Shown here: positions 35,643 through 45,138 of the stretch, piece by piece
Numbering within the stretch: the stretch's first letter is position 1
Layout: every line of letters begins with the position of its first letter
Source: Mucilaginibacter jinjuensis
GTDB taxonomy: Bacteria > Bacteroidota > Bacteroidia > Sphingobacteriales > Sphingobacteriaceae
Assembly (NCBI RefSeq): GCF_028596025.1
Contig: NZ_CP117167.1
Coordinates: forward strand, 2,294,001 to 2,358,000
Direction of reading: 5' to 3'
DNA: 64,000 nucleotides
Notes under the pieces: generated by a model
Told to the model about the DNA's origin: nothing
What the model saw: only the letters and a program-made list of their open reading frames with translations
The model's database searches: none
Made by a program: the position numbers and the translations under genes

Positions 35643-38210
35643 ATGGCTGGCGAAGCTCCAATTTATAATCCCGGTACCCAAGAAATCATGTCACGCATAC
35701 CAGTTACGACATGGCGAGATGGAACGGTATTAACAAGTTTAAATGATTCAAAGTATTTGGGAGCAATTTATGGACATGATTCAGTAGGCTATTTTAAGTA
35801 TGGATTTTCAGGTGCGTACCCCGTTAGCAGATTATCCTCGATAAATCAGGATTGTTTTCAGAAATTAATTAATGATCTTGGTTCAACTACAGGCTATATA
35901 TTAGTCGATAGTATGATTACTATTACCCAAAACATAAATGTACCTGCAAACATAATTTTATCGTTTACACCGAATAGTGGCTTTAACATATCATCCGGTA
36001 TAACGCTCGTAATTCAGTCCGAACCAATTTGTGACAATCAGCAACTATTTTATGGAGCTGGTGTGGCCATTATACAGGGTGTGACCTGCATACAAGCCCT
36101 TGCATTTGGTGCAAAAGCCGACGGTATAGTGTTGAAAGATGGAGCAACAACTGCTTCGTCTAATATCTTCAGTTCTAACAGCGCTGTCTTTACGAATGAT
36201 GATATTAATAAAATTATATTTATCAACGGAGCAAACACAGGAGGTGCGACCCTCATTGGATATATAATATCAATACAATCCGCCAATCAGGTTACTTTAA
36301 GTATAAATGCAGCCGTTGGTGTAGCTGGTGCCGTCTTTGTTTATGGCGTAGACAGTACATACGCGTTTATCAACATTAATAAAACAGCAAGAACACTGGG
36401 TAATGGTGCTAAAATTGTTTTTCAAAAAGGGCAAGGCTCATACCTTACAAAATTTAATAATTGGCTTGCCGGCATTCAATGTGCAACTGTTGAAGGAAAT
36501 GGTGCAAGCATCATGAGCACCTATGGCGCTTATGACGCTACGGCTACAGGTGCTGCGCAGGGATTGGCAATGCCCAGTTGTTACAGTACATTTGATAACA
36601 ACTATCCATTATTAAGCACCAACTTTTTTGGCTCCAAAATTAATAGCATTAATAACTTTACTGATACTGTTTCCCTGATATCTATCACTGAAATCTCAAC
36701 ATTTAATATTAACGACTGGATTTTAATTTACGGTTATGATAATGAACAGGTAGGTGGCTTTCCACCCGACAGCAGATATTATGAATATGCCCAAATTATT
36801 GCGACTGATGCGACGTTAGGAACCATTCAATTGGACAGGGTTATCATAAATAGTTACGATGCTGCATGGCCTGAGAACTTAGCGCAAAACGATTATGGCG
36901 TTCCGCGGATAATTAGTCTTAACCGGACTAATTTTACCACCATTGAGTCTTTAACCATGAATGACCTTAGTTTTCTGCCGTTTCCAGGATGGGTTGGAAC
37001 ATCGGCAACGGCAGAAAGAAATGGCCGGGCAAGCTTTTTTGGCTATATCACTGCTCAAATCAATAATGTCATCTGCCCAGCATGTTACATAGGGCAAGGA
37101 AAAGATATTGAACTAAACAACTTTAAAGTATCGGTGCAATGTGAAATCGATAAAACCATTGACAGTGTTATTATTAGAAATTCACAGATCAGAGGTCTTA
37201 CTCAAGGTAGTATTAATAGTTTGAAAGTTTTCAATACAGTTCTGACTGGGCCAACAAATTCAAATGCACGTTCTGTTGAACTATCGGGGAATTATTTCAA
37301 TTCATCTGCAAATGGCTCGAGCAGTTCCATGATTGCATTAGGGGGGAAAAGAATTGAACGAGTACAGATCGGCACGAATGTATGGAATTGCGTTGACCCT
37401 TCAAGAAATTCGTTAATGAATATTACCGGTAGTATTAATTTACCTGTTACATCCGTTGTTGGGACGGACACAATACTTCTGTCTTATGCCACATGGCGAT
37501 CGGGAACGTCGGCCAGGGGAGTGAGTATGGGGGCAGTTGGGTTTACAGCCACAGGTAAAAAAATAATCGTTACAAGAGTATATCAATACGATGCAACAAA
37601 TGTAGCGGTTATAGGTAATTTTTCCGCACCTCCAGTAGCAGGTGATTTATTTATATTTAATCTTACAAACGCGGTTAGCATAGATTTTCAACGTAAAATA
37701 GGCCCTTATTCATCCTCGGTTAAAGATGTCGAAGAAGCTTCAACTACTGTGGGTTACCGGGGGTATAGATTCAACAGCCCAGTTTTTGGATTGCGAAATA
37801 TTTTCTTGGATCAGTCTAACATAATAAATGGTGCAAATTCAACAATTAGTTCCAATAACTTTTTCCCATTATTTGGTATACCTATCAAGCTGATCATTGT
37901 TGTTATTAAGGCCTATACGGGCCCTGACGTGTCAGCGCACCTCAGAATAACGAACACGACCGACGCAACAGGTGGCACTAAAAATCTGTTAGAACTGATA
38001 GATTTAAAAACAACCGGATTGCGGGTGATCGATGTTGGCCAGGTTGTCGGTTCACGGGGAACTGACAATTTAGTTTTAATGGACAGCAGTTATACGCAAA
38101 TGATCAGGGTGTTGTATAGTGGAGCGTCATTAGGAACTATTACACTTAATGACCCATCTGATGTCCCGATATTTCAACTTCAATTAGAAACATTTAATTA
38201 TACCTATTGA
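35643..38210 (+). CDS. Large right-handed beta-helix (pectate-lyase-like) protein
   Basis: 855 residues without a classical signal peptide. After ~145 residues it reads VTCIQALAFGAKADGIVLKD, the entry motif of pectate-lyase-superfamily/tailspike-type beta-helices (FGAxxDG). Long Ser/Asn/Ile-rich coils follow (IISLNRTNFTTIESLTMNDL; IDSVIIRNSQIRGL), and then a C-terminal beta region. Such proteins are phage tail spikes, polysaccharide lyases or surface adhesins. It is the last gene before the right att-like repeat and looks like cargo. No catalytic residues can be assigned. Confidence 0.7.
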   Translation: MAGEAPIYNPGTQEIMSRIPVTTWRDGTVLTSLNDSKYLGAIYGHDSVGYFKYGFSGAYPVSRLSSINQDCFQKLINDLGSTTGYILVDSMITITQNINVPANIILSFTPNSGFNISSGITLVIQSEPICDNQQLFYGAGVAIIQGVTCIQALAFGAKADGIVLKDGATTASSNIFSSNSAVFTNDDINKIIFINGANTGGATLIGYIISIQSANQVTLSINAAVGVAGAVFVYGVDSTYAFININKTARTLGNGAKIVFQKGQGSYLTKFNNWLAGIQCATVEGNGASIMSTYGAYDATATGAAQGLAMPSCYSTFDNNYPLLSTNFFGSKINSINNFTDTVSLISITEISTFNINDWILIYGYDNEQVGGFPPDSRYYEYAQIIATDATLGTIQLDRVIINSYDAAWPENLAQNDYGVPRIISLNRTNFTTIESLTMNDLSFLPFPGWVGTSATAERNGRASFFGYITAQINNVICPACYIGQGKDIELNNFKVSVQCEIDKTIDSVIIRNSQIRGLTQGSINSLKVFNTVLTGPTNSNARSVELSGNYFNSSANGSSSSMIALGGKRIERVQIGTNVWNCVDPSRNSLMNITGSINLPVTSVVGTDTILLSYATWRSGTSARGVSMGAVGFTATGKKIIVTRVYQYDATNVAVIGNFSAPPVAGDLFIFNLTNAVSIDFQRKIGPYSSSVKDVEEASTTVGYRGYRFNSPVFGLRNIFLDQSNIINGANSTISSNNFFPLFGIPIKLIIVVIKAYTGPDVSAHLRITNTTDATGGTKNLLELIDLKTTGLRVIDVGQVVGSRGTDNLVLMDSSYTQMIRVLYSGASLGTITLNDPSDVPIFQLQLETFNYTY

Positions 38211-38261
38211 CAGAATATCTGTTTTTCCTAAAATTTCACCTACCATGCACATTATTATTAA

Positions 38262-38396
38262 TCATCAACTGTAAATGAAACGCCCGTAGTTCATGCAAAT
38301 AATATTTGTCTTCATGCGGGAGATATTGAAAACGGTACGCGTGTCTTCCCTGATTTCGATTATGCCATCAAAAGACATATTTTCTGGATGATATAA
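38262..38396 (+). pseudogene. Possible metallophosphoesterase fragment
   Basis: A 44-codon open frame without a start reads VVHANNICLHAGDIENGTRV, resembling the GDI/GNH region of calcineurin-like phosphoesterases. It is too short for a firm assignment and lies between the beta-helix gene and the right att-like repeat, a plausible site for debris. Confidence 0.22.
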
Positions 38397-38453
38397 TTGA
38401 GGCTGCGTTGATTTAAGCGCTTTCGAAATGTTTTAATAACCCTTTTTTCGGAA

Positions 38454-38543
38454 TGGACGGGACACGAACCATACCCTTATACGCTTATATATCTCGGTTT
38501 TCGCTACCTAATAATTGGTAGGTAACCGATAAAGTAACCGAAT
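38454..38543 (-). repeat. Right att-like repeat
   Basis: Diverged direct copy of 1806-1897. Shared blocks are TGGACGGGAC, CGAACC, ATACCCTTA, GCTTA, and GGTAACCGAT followed by AAGTAACCGAAT. Compared with the left copy it has lost two bases of the tRNA T-arm-like part. Together they bracket 36.6 kb that includes the tra operon. Confidence 0.6.
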
Positions 38544-38805
38544 GAAATATGTTTTTTTGATTGATTTTGAATAAACTTCTTTATCAAAAATAAAAAAAAG
38601 TTAAATAAATTCAAAGACAAATTGACTACTTGTACAAGGACTTTTGGAGCTTGAAACCAAGAATAAATAAGTATTGAAGTTTTTAAAGTGTTAGGTTATG
38701 AACTCTAACACTTACACTCTTAATGTTTAATTATGTCAATAGAAAAGATAATATGCCTTTCTGCATAATGCCCAAAAAAATATAAGTTTGCATACCAAAC
38801 TTATC

Positions 38806-40423
38806 ATGGATCAAGATTTAATATTAAAAGTTGTAAAACAACACTATCCCTTTGTCACAGGAGCCATATTAACCGGAAGCTCAGCAAAAAATGGCGAAAT
38901 AAAAGCCGGAAGTGATGTCGATGTATTGATCATAGACCCTACCTTCTCTGTGATTTCTTCATTCGTGACCCGCAGTGAAAACGTATACTTTGACTTTACT
39001 CAAGTTCCGTTATCAATATTGAAAATCTAATTATTAATGAGCTTTCGAACAGAATGGGATTCTGTTTTCAATGTTCAGTTATGGGGAGATAATATTAGAT
39101 ACTCCAAATGGATACATTAAAAGCGTAGTAGATTTTGTAAACAAGGTAAGGTCTGGTAGGTCGATGTTTAAGAATAATAACATGAACAAGGCCATAGGAT
39201 ATCTGAGGAAAATACAAAAACATTTTACCAGGGAATTGAAATCACATGAAAGATTTTTTTTGATAAACGACTTTTGTCAGTATATCACAGAAGCAAAAAT
39301 TTACTCTTTAAATCAATTGCCTAATAAAGGAATTTATAAAGCAAATTTACTTAATGATCTGGAGCCAGATTTCATTAAGGACATCATCAAACTGAAGAAC
39401 GAAGCTTTGACGGTGTCTGAACCCATGCATCAGATCGATGCTTATATAACAACTTATATAGACTCATTAGTTTTACAGGATACGCAGACCGCTAACTTTC
39501 TAATAATTGATATTTTTTACAAAGATATTTCTCTGGAAAGTTTGATCGGGAACTTGTTGCCCGAAATCAGAGCGCACGAGATGTTAGGCAAATATTTTAG
39601 GTATTTCTTTATTTCACCTGCGATCTATCACCAGATTTACAAATCTCCTTACTCTTTAGCATTTCATTTGAATAAGGAAATCAAGACATTTGTAATTGTC
39701 GATGAATTAAAATCGTTGATGTCAAAAAAATTCGGTCAACCACAATATCTTGCACTCACACCAACCTTTTATCACGAGTATAAATTAAAAAATAGTTCAT
39801 TCGCAATTTCATTGAGTGAGATTATGCGCGAAAACAATAGAATTATTGAAAGCTTTATTCAGATTGACACGCCTTTTGAGAAAGACAGAATATTGCTGAT
39901 TGCGATAATCGAAATAACTTATTTAGCAGCTTATTTGGATATAGATTTACAAATCTTATTGAAACTAAACTTCAATATTTGCGGTCAATATCTTTTTGGC
40001 AACAGGGAACAAAGTAAAATGAAGTATCCTGGTGAAATGTCTAAAATGCAAAATATCAAGTTTTTAGAGTTTACTAAATACTATCATCATGAAATAGATT
40101 GGATTGAGCAGGCTTTTAAAATCGGGCTCGACGCTGTTAATAATTTGGCTAAATATGAAGATAAGATTTATTATAACGCGTTAAAATTGTTTAAAGATCT
40201 GAGCACACAAGAGAAGTTGGACGATGCTTTTTATAATGATGAGATAACGCATGAATTGCTGACTAAAAACCTCTTAGTAGAGAATGTAGTGACAGCCAGA
40301 TTTTATATAAATATGATCGAGTATATTTTAACCTCCTTACAGTTGAATATGCAAAATAGTGCATTAGCAGTATTCCTTGTAAGTACTGCCGTACATAAAT
40401 TTAAAAGCAGCGCACAAGTATAA
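38806..40423 (+). pseudogene. Nucleotidyltransferase-domain protein, two frameshifts
   Basis: The N-terminus shows the MNT/kanamycin-type nucleotidyltransferase signature LTGSSAKNGEIKAGSDVDVL (Gly24-Ser25 and Asp37, Asp39). The frame stops at 39030; a second frame reads IENLIINELSNRMG to about 39050; a third runs from ~39050 to 40423 as MFSYGEIILDTPNGYIKSVV and ~430 helical residues. Two single-base additions within ~60 bp would rebuild one ~540-residue protein: an NTase plus a large helical domain. An alternative is a separate active 450-residue ORF from 39071. ATG 38806 is preferred over TTG 38788. Substrate unknown; such proteins occur in resistance and toxin-antitoxin contexts. Confidence 0.7.
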
Positions 40424-40447
40424 TTCCTGGCGCTGCTTAAACTTATG

Positions 40448-41464
40448 TTATACCCTTGATCTGGATCCACTCGCAGATGGGCTTGATGCATACGGCGGTG
40501 GACTCGGAGATGGTGTAGGTGGTGGTGGTGGTGATGGCGGCGATGGTGGAGGTGGCGGAGAACTTTTAGAGCCGGACTTCGATTGAGAATAGCTGAAATA
40601 AAAACTTCCATCTTCATTACTGCCGCCCCCGCCGCCGCCGCCGCCGCCACCTGGAGGCGGGGGTACATGATAAAGGAAATGTTCAAAACAAGGGAACACT
40701 GCTCCTAAAGTGACTTTGGAAAGATCTGTAACATCACCTGGTTTGTAATGGGAAGGTCCGTCCGGGCTATAAGCTGTTTGACTTATATTGGCACCATTAT
40801 AAAAATTGTCAATCAATTTATTCATATTATCGACTGAAAAATCTTTGTTATTCAGAATATCATTAAACGCATCGCGAAAGTTTGTTGAAGCTGCATCAGT
40901 ACCGCTTCTCGTTATATCTCCACTGTTAAGAAAGTATGATGTGTCGGTATTTACGTTGGGATTGGCATTATCCATTGCCTGGTCCATCATTGCTGTAAAA
41001 AGAAAGGCTTCTATTTCCCGCTCATAGGTTGCGCCGGTATTATTTCCTACATACTGTTGGTACATATGAAAGATTTCGTGCACTACGTTTGTGAATAGAT
41101 AACCCGCTGGGGTTGGATAATCAGGAAAAAAAACATTTAAATTCTTGCCGTCAAAAGCTGCTCCGCCAATTGGGGAATTATTAATTAGTGGCGTCTCAGG
41201 AGCATTCGAGCTTAACAAAGCCTGTAATACATCCTGCCCTAATTGATTTGACGACATTTGGCTGATTACAGTCGTAAAAGCTTCTAATTGACTTGGCGTC
41301 AGGCCACTGCCATTATTGAATAGTTTACTTAAAACATTGTTTGTTAATGTCTTAGGATCCATCATTGGAACGCAGTCGCCTCCGATGATCTTGGATTGCA
41401 GGGATTCATCGAGAACTTCTGTCAAGCCTCTCAATGTTGTTATTGGAATAGGTTTGTTTTTCAT
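40448..41464 (-). CDS. GG-leader zinc metallopeptidase with poly-Gly/poly-Pro tail
   Basis: 338 residues. The N-terminus ends QSKIIGGDC (Gly28-Gly29), a double-glycine leader like the small peptides in this window, so export by a C39-type ABC transporter is likely. The middle carries HEIFH (129-133) with YEREIEAF (148-155) supplying a plausible third zinc ligand. The last ~70 residues are low complexity: ten Gly, a Ser/Lys/Gly stretch, then Pro/Ser repeats. It is the second gene after a secreted protein, with ATGA overlap. Peptidase activity is inferred from the motif only. The tail could be a flexible surface or spacer region. Confidence 0.72.
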   Translation of the reverse strand: MKNKPIPITTLRGLTEVLDESLQSKIIGGDCVPMMDPKTLTNNVLSKLFNNGSGLTPSQLEAFTTVISQMSSNQLGQDVLQALLSSNAPETPLINNSPIGGAAFDGKNLNVFFPDYPTPAGYLFTNVVHEIFHMYQQYVGNNTGATYEREIEAFLFTAMMDQAMDNANPNVNTDTSYFLNSGDITRSGTDAASTNFRDAFNDILNNKDFSVDNMNKLIDNFYNGANISQTAYSPDGPSHYKPGDVTDLSKVTLGAVFPCFEHFLYHVPPPPGGGGGGGGGGSNEDGSFYFSYSQSKSGSKSSPPPPPSPPSPPPPPTPSPSPPPYASSPSASGSRSRV

Positions 41465-42123
41465 TTTTTATATTGAAAATAATTAAATAGCCTAACGGTA
41501 TTATTTACTTGCGTAAAATATTCATTATATGCAGTATTTTCGCCCTGGACAGGTGAGATGTCAAAGTTCCTGAACTGATTACCCAGCTTAACCTCAACTA
41601 TAGCATGGTTGTGATATTGTGCGTAGAAATCCGAATTGTAAGTACCGGCTTTTATCATTGTTTCGCTCATTTTTTTCCACGAAGCAAGAGTGAAAATTTT
41701 TGTTTTTTTTATTTGGTCTACTACGGTATCTTGCCTAGAATTAATAGGTCCCATGAATAGGTATGTATACTTAAACGCGGCAGATGTGTCTGTCTTAATC
41801 AATTTCCAAATATCCGGAGTTCCCGGTCTGTGATTCGCTTTGGTATAAACTATCTTTTGACAGGTAATTGAATCGCCTTTATTTTTAATAATTGTTACAG
41901 CTACTAAGCTACCAGCACCCGGATAGGCATACATTCTCAGTTCAAGAAAAGCTTCTGATTTTTTTATTGATGGTAAGATTTTAAGTTTTACAGCTTCCTG
42001 AGATTGAAACGATGAAATAGAGTCTTTTGAAAAAGCAACCCTACCCAGATTGTTTTTAATGATTTTCTGCCCGTAACCAATTGTGGAAAACGCCAACAGG
42101 ATTGGAAGAATTGTTTTTTTCAT
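41461..42123 (-). CDS. Secreted hypothetical protein paired with the metallopeptidase
   Basis: 220 residues with signal peptide MKKTILPILLAFSTIGYGQ; start chosen at the signal. The mature part is beta-rich with no recognised domain (FLELRMYAYPGAGSLVAVTI; FTQVNNTVRLFNYFQYKK). Its TGA overlaps the ATG of the GG-leader metallopeptidase, so they are made together. It may be a periplasmic chaperone, substrate or inhibitor of that enzyme. Confidence 0.7.
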   Translation of the reverse strand: MKKTILPILLAFSTIGYGQKIIKNNLGRVAFSKDSISSFQSQEAVKLKILPSIKKSEAFLELRMYAYPGAGSLVAVTIIKNKGDSITCQKIVYTKANHRPGTPDIWKLIKTDTSAAFKYTYLFMGPINSRQDTVVDQIKKTKIFTLASWKKMSETMIKAGTYNSDFYAQYHNHAIVEVKLGNQFRNFDISPVQGENTAYNEYFTQVNNTVRLFNYFQYKK

Positions 42124-42625
42124 GATAAGATACATAAAGATAAGACACAAAAAAAATATTTTCACAATTGAAACTTGGTTCGGATTTTGTCTCAAATTTA
42201 TTAAAGAAATGAAGACTAATGATGACATATTTGTCACTTTTCATTATAACCTGTGCAATTTTTAACACCAAATTCTTAATGCGATTTATTTAATTAGACG
42301 GGTTTATGAGATTTCGTATAAGTTATGAAGACGTTGTCCTCCTCATCAGAGTCAAGCAGACGGGGTTGGTTGTTTACAATTTGTAGTTGTGACACATAAA
42401 CAAGACATTTACAGCCGGAGGCAGCCCTGCTGTCTACTGTGATAAGGTTTAAGTTGAAATCCGGTAACGAGTGTTGAGAATTTCTTTTTTATTATCTGAC
42501 GGATGCCAGCGAGTCAGTTTTAGACTAAAGCGAGGTTGGTGATAAGATGAAAAGTTTATAGATAATATTGCTATACCTTAAAATATCGCGAAGACTTTAA
42601 TTTACCACAATGAAATAATATGAGT
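42124..42625. other. Intergenic region
   Basis: No gene supported. The left end should contain the promoter of the secreted protein/metallopeptidase operon. Nothing repeated or palindromic stands out in the remainder. Confidence 0.4.
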
Positions 42626-42955
42626 TTAAAATCTGGAACTGCCGGACGCTTTAATCAGGTTTTTAAACAGCCTTTCTTTGATATAAAGAGTTGTTACCTG
42701 TAGATTGCTATGCCTGTTTCGCTGCCTGATTTCCTCAAAACTTGCTCCATCCTGTAAATCATAATAATTACTGGAATGCTTAAGCGCATAGAATTTTAAA
42801 TGCACTGGAATATTATAGAGTTTTCTGAAAGTCCGCCAGCGTTGGTCCAGATAACCATCACATGCCTGGTGAGCAGAGCCTTTAATGCCTCTTCCGAAAA
42901 CATACAAAAATAACGCGCTTTTCAGGTGCATGTCAAGGGTATATAAACCCGCCAT
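42626..42955 (-). pseudogene. Tyrosine recombinase fragment
   Basis: The frame contains LKFYALKHSSNYYDLQDGAS, IRQRNRHSNLQVTTLYIKER, which corresponds to the HxxR-to-Tyr C-terminus of phage-type integrases (L-K-H, R-H-S, T-L-Y-I). The first Arg box and N-terminal domains are missing, and HxxR reads HSSN, so it is inactive. It ends at a long palindrome (42912-42989), which may be the recombination site or the scar of a lost element. Confidence 0.6.
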
Positions 42956-42989
42956 CGCGGGCCCTTGACATGCACCTGACGCGCGTTGC
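42912..42989. repeat. Long palindrome beside the integrase fragment
   Basis: CAGGTGCATGTCAAGGG (42923-42939) is perfectly inverted at 42962-42978. Both arms extend outward imperfectly through AACGCGC-type sequence, and the 22-bp centre contains a second nested palindrome (CCCGC / GCGGG). The whole can fold into a ~75-nt cruciform or hairpin. It is too long and GC-rich for a simple terminator. A recombination site, transposon-end pair or transfer-origin-like hairpin is possible. Confidence 0.75.
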
Positions 42990-43015
42990 AGGGTAATAAA
43001 ACTTAATTATTCATT

Positions 43016-43594
43016 ATGGAAAAGTTTGCATTAACCCTTCAGTCTAAACCAGCTATCGAACAGTATATAAGTGAAAATCATTGGATGTCCTATGAAAGGC
43101 AACTGATGATGGAAATACTTTCCTATATCGATAAAGGCGATGTGGAGCAATTAGCATGGTTTGCTGGGTTCGGAAACAGTTACCGCCAGATACTCATGAA
43201 TGTAAATGAATATCGCAAAGGTTTGGAGTTCGGGTTTACAACAATTGCGTTTAACCAATATGGCTGGTTTGCTTCACCGAAATTCCTCAATTACGAAGAA
43301 ATTGAAATGGAAAAGAGTAATATCAGGATCGGTCGTGGTCCTAATGGCCTTTGGGCTTATGCGCTAAGTATCAATTATGGCGTAGCAGGCAGCAGCGCCC
43401 CCTTATGTGTCTTCTGCAAAAAGTTTCCGAACCGCAATACCGCAATGATCGCTGCATTCACCGAATTGAAAGTTGCCATCAATTCAAAAATTGGTAGTAC
43501 TGACAGGACTAATTATCATCAGGATGTCTTGGTCAAAACTTTGAAAGCAATAACTGCCGCAGAGATTGGTTTAGTGCAGTTAACTTTGTTCTAA
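43016..43594 (+). CDS. Hypothetical soluble protein
   Basis: 192 residues, no signal: LSYIDKGDVEQLAWFAGFGN, then IRIGRGPNGLWAYALSINYG and SAPLCVFCKKFPNRNTAMIA. No family recognised with confidence; proteins of this look occur in Bacteroidota mobile regions. It starts 27 bp after the long palindrome and is followed by a GC-rich terminator. Confidence 0.65.
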   Translation: MEKFALTLQSKPAIEQYISENHWMSYERQLMMEILSYIDKGDVEQLAWFAGFGNSYRQILMNVNEYRKGLEFGFTTIAFNQYGWFASPKFLNYEEIEMEKSNIRIGRGPNGLWAYALSINYGVAGSSAPLCVFCKKFPNRNTAMIAAFTELKVAINSKIGSTDRTNYHQDVLVKTLKAITAAEIGLVQLTLF

Positions 43595-43617
43595 CCGGTA
43601 CCCTTTTAATTATTAAG

Positions 43618-43640
43618 CCGGGGGGGATATCCCCCTCCGG
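43618..43640. terminator. GC-rich terminator hairpin
   Basis: CCGG-GGGGG ATAT CCCCC-CCGG with one bulged T gives a nine-base-pair stem 23 bp after the stop of the preceding gene. Confidence 0.6.
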
Positions 43641-43706
43641 TTAAGGGTTTAGATATTTTACCAACAGTATTTAATAATTAACGGCTCACCGCTTTATATT
43701 CGCTTT

Positions 43707-44804
43707 ATGAAGAAACTGTTTATGATTGGCCTTATAGGCACTTCAATTGCACTGATTTCCTGGGGATTTAAAGGTCACCGTGCGGTGGCAACCATTGCCC
43801 AAAAACACCTGAACAGCAATACGGCTTACGTAGTATCTGCTTATTTGAAGGGCGAGAGCATGTCTGATGTGGCTACCTGGGCAGATGAGAACAGGAACAC
43901 CACCACGGCGCCCTGGCATTTTTTGAACCTGCCTTTAGGCTTGACACACGAACAGTTTGTGAAATTTGTCAGCGAAAGTGATAACAATGTGTACACCGCG
44001 ATCCTGAAAACAGAAGCGAGCCTGAAGGATAATAATTTGACGGCCGATCAGATCAATGAGGCACTTAAATACCTGATCCACCTCGTAGGGGATGCGCACC
44101 AACCGATGCACATCAGCCGTAAAGAGGACAAGGGCGGTAATACCATTCAGGTTCGCTTCGATTCCAAGGGAACTAACCTGCACAGTCTGTGGGACAGCAA
44201 GCTGATCGACCATGAGGGTTTAAGTGAAGCAGATATTGCCAAAAATTATGATGTGGCTACCGCTGCGCAGATTAAACAATGGCAGTCCGACAGCCCGATG
44301 GAATGGATCTGGGAAAGTTACCAGATCAGCAGTGAATTATATGCGCAAGCCAAATCTGGTCAGGATATTGACGAGATATACTACCAAAAATATATTCCGG
44401 TGATCCGTAAACGGATCGATCAGGCCGGTATTCGTTTAGCCGGTGAACTGAACAAGATCTTTCTAAATGAGCGTGTTAAAACGACAACTGTTAAGCTTGT
44501 GCCGCCAGCACCCATAGGGACCACAAATGCACCGGTAGTCAGATTGGAAAATGTTAAAAATTTTATCGGATTGACCGTCAGCGTGCAAGGTAAAGTTTAC
44601 ACTGTTAAAGATATCGGCAGTATGGTGCTGGTAAATTTAGGGGCAGCTTATCCTAACCAGTTACTGACCGTCGCCTTAAAAGGTCCGGCCAAAGATCTGG
44701 GGAGCCAACTGGATAATAAAACCCTAACAGTGGAAGGGGAGGTGATCGATTACAAAGGTAAGCCTGAGATCATTGTATCCGACCCGGCAAAGATCAAATT
44801 TTAA
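43707..44804 (+). CDS. S1/P1 nuclease with C-terminal OB-like domain
   Basis: 365 residues. Signal peptide cleavage just before WGFKGHRAVA would expose Trp19 as the N-terminal zinc ligand, as in P1 nuclease, with His24 next. Other hallmarks are VATWADENR, WHFLNLPLG, YLIHLVGDAHQPMHISRKED, GGNTIQVRF and NLHSLWDSKLID. Residues ~275-365 form an extra domain (VRLENVKNFIGLTVSVQGKV; TLTVEGEVIDYKGKPEIIV) resembling an OB fold that may bind nucleic acid. This is an exported, zinc-dependent single-strand nuclease/3'-nucleotidase. Confidence 0.93.
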   Translation: MKKLFMIGLIGTSIALISWGFKGHRAVATIAQKHLNSNTAYVVSAYLKGESMSDVATWADENRNTTTAPWHFLNLPLGLTHEQFVKFVSESDNNVYTAILKTEASLKDNNLTADQINEALKYLIHLVGDAHQPMHISRKEDKGGNTIQVRFDSKGTNLHSLWDSKLIDHEGLSEADIAKNYDVATAAQIKQWQSDSPMEWIWESYQISSELYAQAKSGQDIDEIYYQKYIPVIRKRIDQAGIRLAGELNKIFLNERVKTTTVKLVPPAPIGTTNAPVVRLENVKNFIGLTVSVQGKVYTVKDIGSMVLVNLGAAYPNQLLTVALKGPAKDLGSQLDNKTLTVEGEVIDYKGKPEIIVSDPAKIKF

Positions 44805-44808
44805 TGAA

Positions 44809-45060
44809 ATGAACGAACCTTTTATTTTACCGGTTACCTATCAGGGAAAAGCTTATGAATTGAAAGCACGTTTTGAACGGTGGGGTTACACCCACCGTAT
44901 CGCAGTACTGATTGATGAAACGACGTTTACATTTGAACCTGATGAAGAAGGTGGTTACCGGGCACTATCGATCCCTGGCACACTGGTTCATTCAGTTCCA
45001 ATCGATGCAGGTCTCCTAAACGCCATCGCTGAAAAGTTGATCAGTTTAAATAATGCTTAA
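44809..45060 (+). CDS. Small hypothetical protein after the S1/P1 nuclease
   Basis: 83 residues: FILPVTYQGKAYELKARFER, WGYTHRIAVLIDETTFTFEP, ending AIAEKLISLNNA. The ATG at 44809, 5 bp after the nuclease stop, is chosen over an in-gene start. The sequence has a beta-rich compact look. No family recognised; probably co-transcribed with the nuclease and possibly a cytoplasmic partner. Confidence 0.7.
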   Translation: MNEPFILPVTYQGKAYELKARFERWGYTHRIAVLIDETTFTFEPDEEGGYRALSIPGTLVHSVPIDAGLLNAIAEKLISLNNA

Positions 45061-45138
45061 ATGGGTTTTGATTGCGAAGGATCAATAAGTGCTGCTTTAA
45101 AAATTCACATCTAAATTTATTGATATAAAGATCTGTTG

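Noticed and set aside
40303-40686. 127-codon minus-strand frame rich in His
   Set aside because: It is the alternative frame of the Gly/Pro-rich repeats of the metallopeptidase gene; His-runs arise from CAC/CAT repeats.
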